A DNA stretch of 64,000 nucleotides from Rotaria sordida (Eukaryota; Rotifera; Eurotatoria; Philodinida; Philodinidae), in the NCBI GenBank assembly GCA_905250125.1, contig CAJNOL010000068.1, positions 62,001 through 126,000 of the forward strand, in the 5' to 3' direction. Each line of letters opens with the position of its first letter. Within the stretch, counting starts at the first letter, position 1. Both the position numbers and the translations under genes were made by a program. The notes under the pieces are model-generated. The model did not search any database and was not told where the DNA came from. It worked only from the letters and a program-made list of their open reading frames with translations. Below, piece after piece: positions 62,190 to 64,000 of this stretch.

Positions 62190-63519
62190 ATGCTTGTCGT
62201 CATTTTATTTTTGTTTGCTCATATTAGAATTGCATCTAGCATATGTAAGTTAAACATAAAATATTATTTGAAATAAATTATTTTATTTAGTTTGTAATGA
62301 TGGCTCAAATCCATGTAAATTAGATCAACAAGGTTCAACTCATTCATATTTTTTACCTATTAATGGTTATCATTGTCTTGATGCTGTGAATGGTGAATTT
62401 ATTTGTACATGTCCAGATAGTTCAACAACACGTAATCAACCTTGTCGTAAGTTTCCATAGGTCTTTTTTCTTATCAATTAAATTATTTAAAATGTTTTAT
62501 TTGTTTTTTTTAAGGAATTTGCGATCGTCAACCAAATCCATGTGGTGTTGGACCATCAGTTGTTGCATGTACTGATATAAATCAATCTTTTGTATGTTTA
62601 TGTAAAAATGAACAAGGAGAATTGATACATTCAACAATGCCATGTGGTATATTTTTAAAGAAATATTTTCCAAAAAAAAGAATTTATTTTTTCTATTATT
62701 TTAGGTAATTATATCGTTACAACTCCACCTGAAAATAAATGTCAGAATAAAGGTGTTAGAGATCCAACTACAAATCTTTGTAATTGTCCAAGTGGTTTTA
62801 CAGGTAGTAAATGTGAAACTCGAGCAGGTATTTAAATTGTTTGTTTTAAATATTTCTGATATAAAAATGTTTTGAATAAAAATGTTAAAGATAAACAATT
62901 GTGTGATAAAATTGAATGTATGTCAAATGGTGCATGTGCTATTCGTCCAATATTTGATGGAGCAACAACATATCAATCAGTATGTCTTTGTCGAGCAGGT
63001 TATGATGGAGATTATTGTGAATGGCGAAGTAAAATTGATTAAATAATTTAATTAATTTTTATAATTAAAATTATTCTTTTTTTTTTGTGTCAAGGTATAA
63101 TAGGTTCTTGTACAGTATCATATTGTTTACATGGAGGTATTTGTCAACGACGTCAGATTGGATCTTCTAAATATATTTATTGTCAATGTAAACCTGGATG
63201 GGCTGGTTCACGATGTGAAACACGTTTGAATCATTTATTTTAATTTGATTTTCACAAAAAAAAACAAACAAACATTTTTTTTTCTCTTTTAATTTTTAGA
63301 ATATTTTCATTGTGAATCATCGGGATATTTCATTGATGAACACATGAGAAATCAAGGAAAATATTTCTCGTGTATATCTTTTGATGATGGTTCGAATAGA
63401 TTTTATTTTGAATTGTTTATTTTTATTTAAATTATTTATTTATAGATTATTTACTTCTACAATTATCATGTCCAAAAGGTCTTAAATTTGATCCTAAAAA
63501 ACAATTATGTCTTCAATAA
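62190..63519 (+). CDS. Secreted EGF-repeat protein with C-terminal chitin-binding domain, 298 aa, 8 exons
   Basis: Exons 62190-62244, 62291-62446, 62515-62646, 62705-62827, 62891-63028, 63095-63223, 63300-63389 and 63446-63519 all have phase 1 boundaries and sum to 299 codons. Residues 1-18 are a signal peptide (LVVILFLFAHIRIASS). One Cys-rich, EGF-like module is encoded per exon, with classic ends such as CNCPSGFTGSKCET, CLCRAGYDGDYCEW and CQCKPGWAGSRCET; the first two modules are longer and less canonical. The last two exons give FHCESSGYFIDEH, GKYFSCISF, LSCPKGLKFDPKKQLC, the Cys and aromatic spacing of a peritrophin-A type chitin-binding domain (CBM14). The protein is probably extracellular, linking to chitinous structures (rotifer jaws or lorica-like layers contain chitin); that role is inference. 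Confidence 0.88.
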
Positions 63520-64000
63520 ATTATAGATTCTATAACAAAAAAAACCACTAGAACTTTCTTTTTCGTTTTATCTAATTTTATTTCCCTGAATGATTTTTTT
63601 TTTTTGTTAGATTTCCTAGAATGTTTATTCAAGATTTTAATAAATTAAAGAAAATTAAATAAAATCAGAAAACGATATTTTTATCTTAAAATTTGTCTTT
63701 TGCTTCATCGTTCTTTCCAAAATGATGATCATTATTTTCAACAGATTTACAAATTTCTTAATGCATTTATTATTATACGAAAAAAAGATATTTTTAGATA
63801 TCGAAAGTCTATTTATCTTTTATTATTTTTTCACACAGAATTGATTTGCAAAAAATTTATCTTAAAAAAAAAACACCAATATATATATCGATTGATTTTT
63901 TTTATAATGAATAATTTTGTAAAATTCTTATTTATGTAGAATGTTAAGATGAAAATCACTGCTTTTGATCTCTTTACTCAAAAAGTTCTAGTTTGCAAAA
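63520..64000. other. AT-rich sequence after the EGF gene
   Basis: Contains probable polyadenylation signals (AATAAATTAAAG at about 63640, then AATAAAAT) for the upstream gene. The open frame at 63700-63939 looks like chance. Confidence 0.4.

Overview
This window looks like nuclear DNA of a bdelloid rotifer (Adineta/Rotaria type). It is very AT-rich. Genes are split by many short introns of about 50-150 bp with clean GT/AG ends, coding exons are GC-richer islands, and genes lie close together on both strands. Several gene families typical of bdelloids are present: an NLR-like NACHT protein with TIR and HEAT domains, an R-S-E type NAD:arginine ADP-ribosyltransferase (ART) domain, a FMRFamide-receptor-like 7TM remnant, a bacterial/fungal-type acetamidase/formamidase, and Tc1/mariner relics. 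Two runs of N (6408-6507 and 54764-54773) mark assembly gaps. The species assignment is an inference; no ribosomal or mitochondrial marker is present.

Layout. 0.7-5.7 kb (+): dispersed exons of a VPS13-like lipid-transfer protein, probably incomplete. 7.3-9.3 kb: an inverted-repeat MITE interrupted by a small TTAA-flanked element, then a 7TM receptor fragment. 9.75-11.76 kb: a full-length but dead Tc1-like transposon. 13.9-18.2 kb (-): the most interesting locus. Three exons join in frame to give a 1347-residue protein with ART, TIR, NACHT and HEAT-repeat regions. 18.7-22.4 kb: repeats, comprising a 135-bp satellite, a 20-bp minisatellite, and an opposed TGTGGG/CCCACA array resembling a fused telomere. 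24.7-32.8 kb (-): a GRAMD1/Aster-type sterol-transfer gene with two alternative 5' exons and a tRNA-derived SINE in an intron. 34.5-35.9 kb (-): CDC50/TMEM30, the P4-ATPase beta subunit. 38.9-41.8 kb (+): a SOL/CAPN15-type calpain. 45.2-46.6 kb (-): acetamidase/formamidase. 49.6 kb (+): an EF-hand protein. 52.1 kb (-): tRNA-Met(CAU). 53.2-54.0 kb (+): a PIN/NYN-like nuclease-fold protein. 54.1-54.8 kb: a foldback MITE running into an assembly gap. 56.9-57.4 kb (-): a UBALD protein. 59.0-60.7 kb: a mariner-like element with a broken transposase. 61.5-61.7 kb: another foldback element. 62.2-63.5 kb (+): a secreted EGF plus chitin-binding protein.

The genes do not form an operon or a common pathway. 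Several concern membrane lipid handling (VPS13-like, GRAMD1-like, CDC50), which may be coincidence. The ART-TIR-NACHT-HEAT protein stands out as a candidate innate-immunity or cell-death sensor with two potentially NAD+-using modules on one polypeptide. Exon joins were worked out by eye from splice consensus and reading phase. For the calpain, CDC50, formamidase, PIN-like, UBALD, EGF and ART-TIR-NACHT genes the summed exon length is an exact multiple of three, which supports those models. No RNA evidence was available.
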